This document shows, one piece after another, positions 48,594 through 50,253 of a stretch of 50,253 bases of DNA (the first letter of the stretch is position 1; each line of letters opens with the position of its first letter). A program made the position numbers and the translations under genes. The stretch comes from Candidatus Omnitrophota bacterium (GTDB lineage: Bacteria > Ratteibacteria > UBA8468 > B48-G9 > JAFGKM01), in the NCBI GenBank assembly GCA_016928555.1, contig JAFGKM010000038.1, forward strand, positions 1 through 50,253, written 5' to 3'. Under the pieces are notes generated by a model. That model saw only the letters and a list, made by a program, of their open reading frames with translations. It ran no database searches and was not told the DNA's origin.

Positions 48594-49137
48594 GAAACCG
48601 CGGTATAAACTTGAAAAGGGGCTTGTGCAGGTTTATACGGGAGAGGGCAAGGGAAAAACGACGGCCGCAGCAGGGCTGGCTTTAAGAGCCGCGGGCGCCG
48701 GGCTGAAGGTAGGTTTCTTCCAGTTTTTCAAAAAACCTTTCTCGGGAGAAATTGCAATTATGAAGCATGTAAAAAATATCCGTGTGCACAGCCTTGCGCC
48801 CATGCATCCGGGCTTCCGGTATTTTTCACGGGAAGATATGGAAAAATACAGAAAAAATTTCCAGAGATTGTGGACGGCCGGCGTGGCGGACGAAATAAAG
48901 AGAAACCGGTATGACGTTATAGTCCTTGATGAGATCCTTATCGGAATCAGGGATAAATTCATAGACGAGGAAAAGGTTCTGAAGCTGATTGACGGACGTC
49001 CTGCAAATTCCGAGATTGTCCTGACAGGAAGGCATATCACGGACAGAATTCTTGAGAGGGCGGACGTAATCACGGAGATGAAGAAGGTGAAACATCCCTT
49101 TCCCTCGGTAAAAGCGAGGCGGGGTATAGAATACTGA
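48565..49137 (+). CDS. cob(I)yrinic acid a,c-diamide adenosyltransferase (BtuR/CobO family)
   Basis: GLVQVYTGEGKGKTTAAAGLALRAAG; VLDEILIGI; LTGRH. Confidence 0.9.
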   Translation: MECKQKEEFKKPRYKLEKGLVQVYTGEGKGKTTAAAGLALRAAGAGLKVGFFQFFKKPFSGEIAIMKHVKNIRVHSLAPMHPGFRYFSREDMEKYRKNFQRLWTAGVADEIKRNRYDVIVLDEILIGIRDKFIDEEKVLKLIDGRPANSEIVLTGRHITDRILERADVITEMKKVKHPFPSVKARRGIEY

Positions 49138-49196
49138 AATGAAAAGGATTGATAACCGGCAGAACGCATACTTCCTGCGGAGGAAAAAAGACAAAA

Positions 49197-49697
49197 ATGG
49201 AAAACATCTGCGCAGAGGCATTAAAGGTTTTGAAAGAACGGCGGAGCGTGAGAAGATATCAAAAAAAAGGGGTTCCTGAAAGCGTAACCCTTGATATCGT
49301 AGACTGCGCAAGGTTCGCCCCCACGGCAAGAAACGTACAGCCGTGGAAATTTGCGGTTTTAACCGATGCGGCGGAAAGAAAAAAAATCGCGGGGATAGCT
49401 GAATACGGGAAGTTTATCGCCGATGCGCCCGTCTGCATAGCCGTCTTCTGCGAAGACACCAAATACTACCTTGAAGACGGGTGTGCGGCAACGACGTACA
49501 TACTGCTCGCCGCAAAGGCCTACGGGCTGGGAACATGCTGGGTGGCCGGAGACAAAAAGCCCTATGCCGAAGAAATACGGACTCTGATGAAAATGCCGGC
49601 CGGATGGAAACTTGTAAGCCTCATATCCATGGGGTATCCGGAAGAAACGCCCTCTCCCCGCAAGAAAACGCTTGACGAGGTTTTACGGAAGTTATAA
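49197..49697 (+). CDS. nitroreductase family protein
   Basis: KERRSVRRYQKKGVPES, APTARNVQPWKFAV; SD-like cggaggaaaaaag. Confidence 0.88.
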   Translation: MENICAEALKVLKERRSVRRYQKKGVPESVTLDIVDCARFAPTARNVQPWKFAVLTDAAERKKIAGIAEYGKFIADAPVCIAVFCEDTKYYLEDGCAATTYILLAAKAYGLGTCWVAGDKKPYAEEIRTLMKMPAGWKLVSLISMGYPEETPSPRKKTLDEVLRKL

Positions 49698-49698
49698 A

Positions 49699-50130
49699 TT
49701 ACCTTGCCCAGTCTGAAAGTGAAAGTACGAACTTCAGAACTTCAATAGCTTTCTCATCGTCGCTGGAAGAAAATATTATCGTGGTATTCTCGCCTTTGCA
49801 GGAGGCGGTTGTACCGTAAAGATACTTGATGTCTATATTTTCCTGCTTAAGCTTGTCCGCCACCTCCTGCAAAGCTCCCGGTCGGTTTTCAAGCGAAAGC
49901 ATGACAACCTGCCTCTCTTCAAACCTGTATCCTTTTTTTGACAGAATGCCGCTCAGCTTTTTATTGTCATCGGTCACGATATAGAAAGCAACGTCCCCGC
50001 CGAGCGTGTAAACGCAGATGTCCTCTATGTTCACGCCTTTTTCGGAAATCATCTTTGAAAGCTCTGCTATTGCTCCTACACGGTCTTTTGTCAAAACCTT
50101 CAGCTCGTTCTTCCTTATGACTTTCTCCAT
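49699..50130 (-). CDS. tandem ACT domain protein
   Basis: Two ACT-like repeats: KDRVGAIAELSKMISEKGVNIEDI and ENRPGALQEVADKLKQENIDIKYLY. Confidence 0.85.
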   Translation of the reverse strand: MEKVIRKNELKVLTKDRVGAIAELSKMISEKGVNIEDICVYTLGGDVAFYIVTDDNKKLSGILSKKGYRFEERQVVMLSLENRPGALQEVADKLKQENIDIKYLYGTTASCKGENTTIIFSSSDDEKAIEVLKFVLSLSDWAR

Positions 50131-50253
50131 AGACTGCCTCCTTTCCCATGCCTGCCGTCCCTCTGCCGGGGTATTGTCCGTTTTTATTTTACCTTTTTAC
50201 AAATATGTTTTAAACTGTATACGTAAAATCGGCATAAAAGAGAAGTGGTAAGT

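Overview
A 50 kb bacterial chromosomal segment with dense gene content. The lineage is uncertain; the mix of genes suggests an uncultured Gram-negative-type bacterium. No rRNA, tRNA, CRISPR array, prophage or transposase gene was recognised. From left to right: (1) a 5'-truncated large glycoside-hydrolase-like protein, a zinc-ribbon membrane protein, a Gfo/Idh/MocA oxidoreductase and two UroD-superfamily proteins; (2) gapA-pgk-tpiA-secG; (3) a tightly coupled PPP-family phosphatase, eukaryote-like Ser/Thr kinase and orphan family-5 solute-binding lipoprotein; (4) a TIGR03936-like protein and RNase G; (5) a sugar-acid/central carbon block (IolB-like isomerase, SDR, 6-phosphogluconate dehydrogenase, PPi-type phosphofructokinase, HAD hydrolase, LarA/DUF2088 protein, UxaE-like epimerase); (6) a minus-strand type IV pilus operon pilB-C-A-M-N-O-P-Q plus minor pilins; (7) ligA, xerC/D-like, a LysM/FecR protein, a formylglycine-generating-enzyme-like protein and a RHH/RelE-type toxin-antitoxin pair; (8) aromatic amino acid genes aroC and aroA (-), then aroB, pheA and aroF (+); (9) a Gfo/Idh protein, cobalamin adenosyltransferase, nitroreductase and tandem-ACT protein. 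The strongest unexplained signal is a dense set of short palindromic REP/BIME-like elements of several families. Some carry a 5' GTAG before the hairpin, two supply gene stop codons, one family sits just upstream of start codons, and a composite pair flanks aroC in direct orientation. Other points of interest are the kinase/phosphatase/binding-protein module, a branched RNA-like structure upstream of pfk, a 24-bp perfect hairpin carrying an in-frame ATG in its loop, and apparently leaderless divergent aroA/aroB promoters. No homology search was run; all family calls are from sequence recognition.
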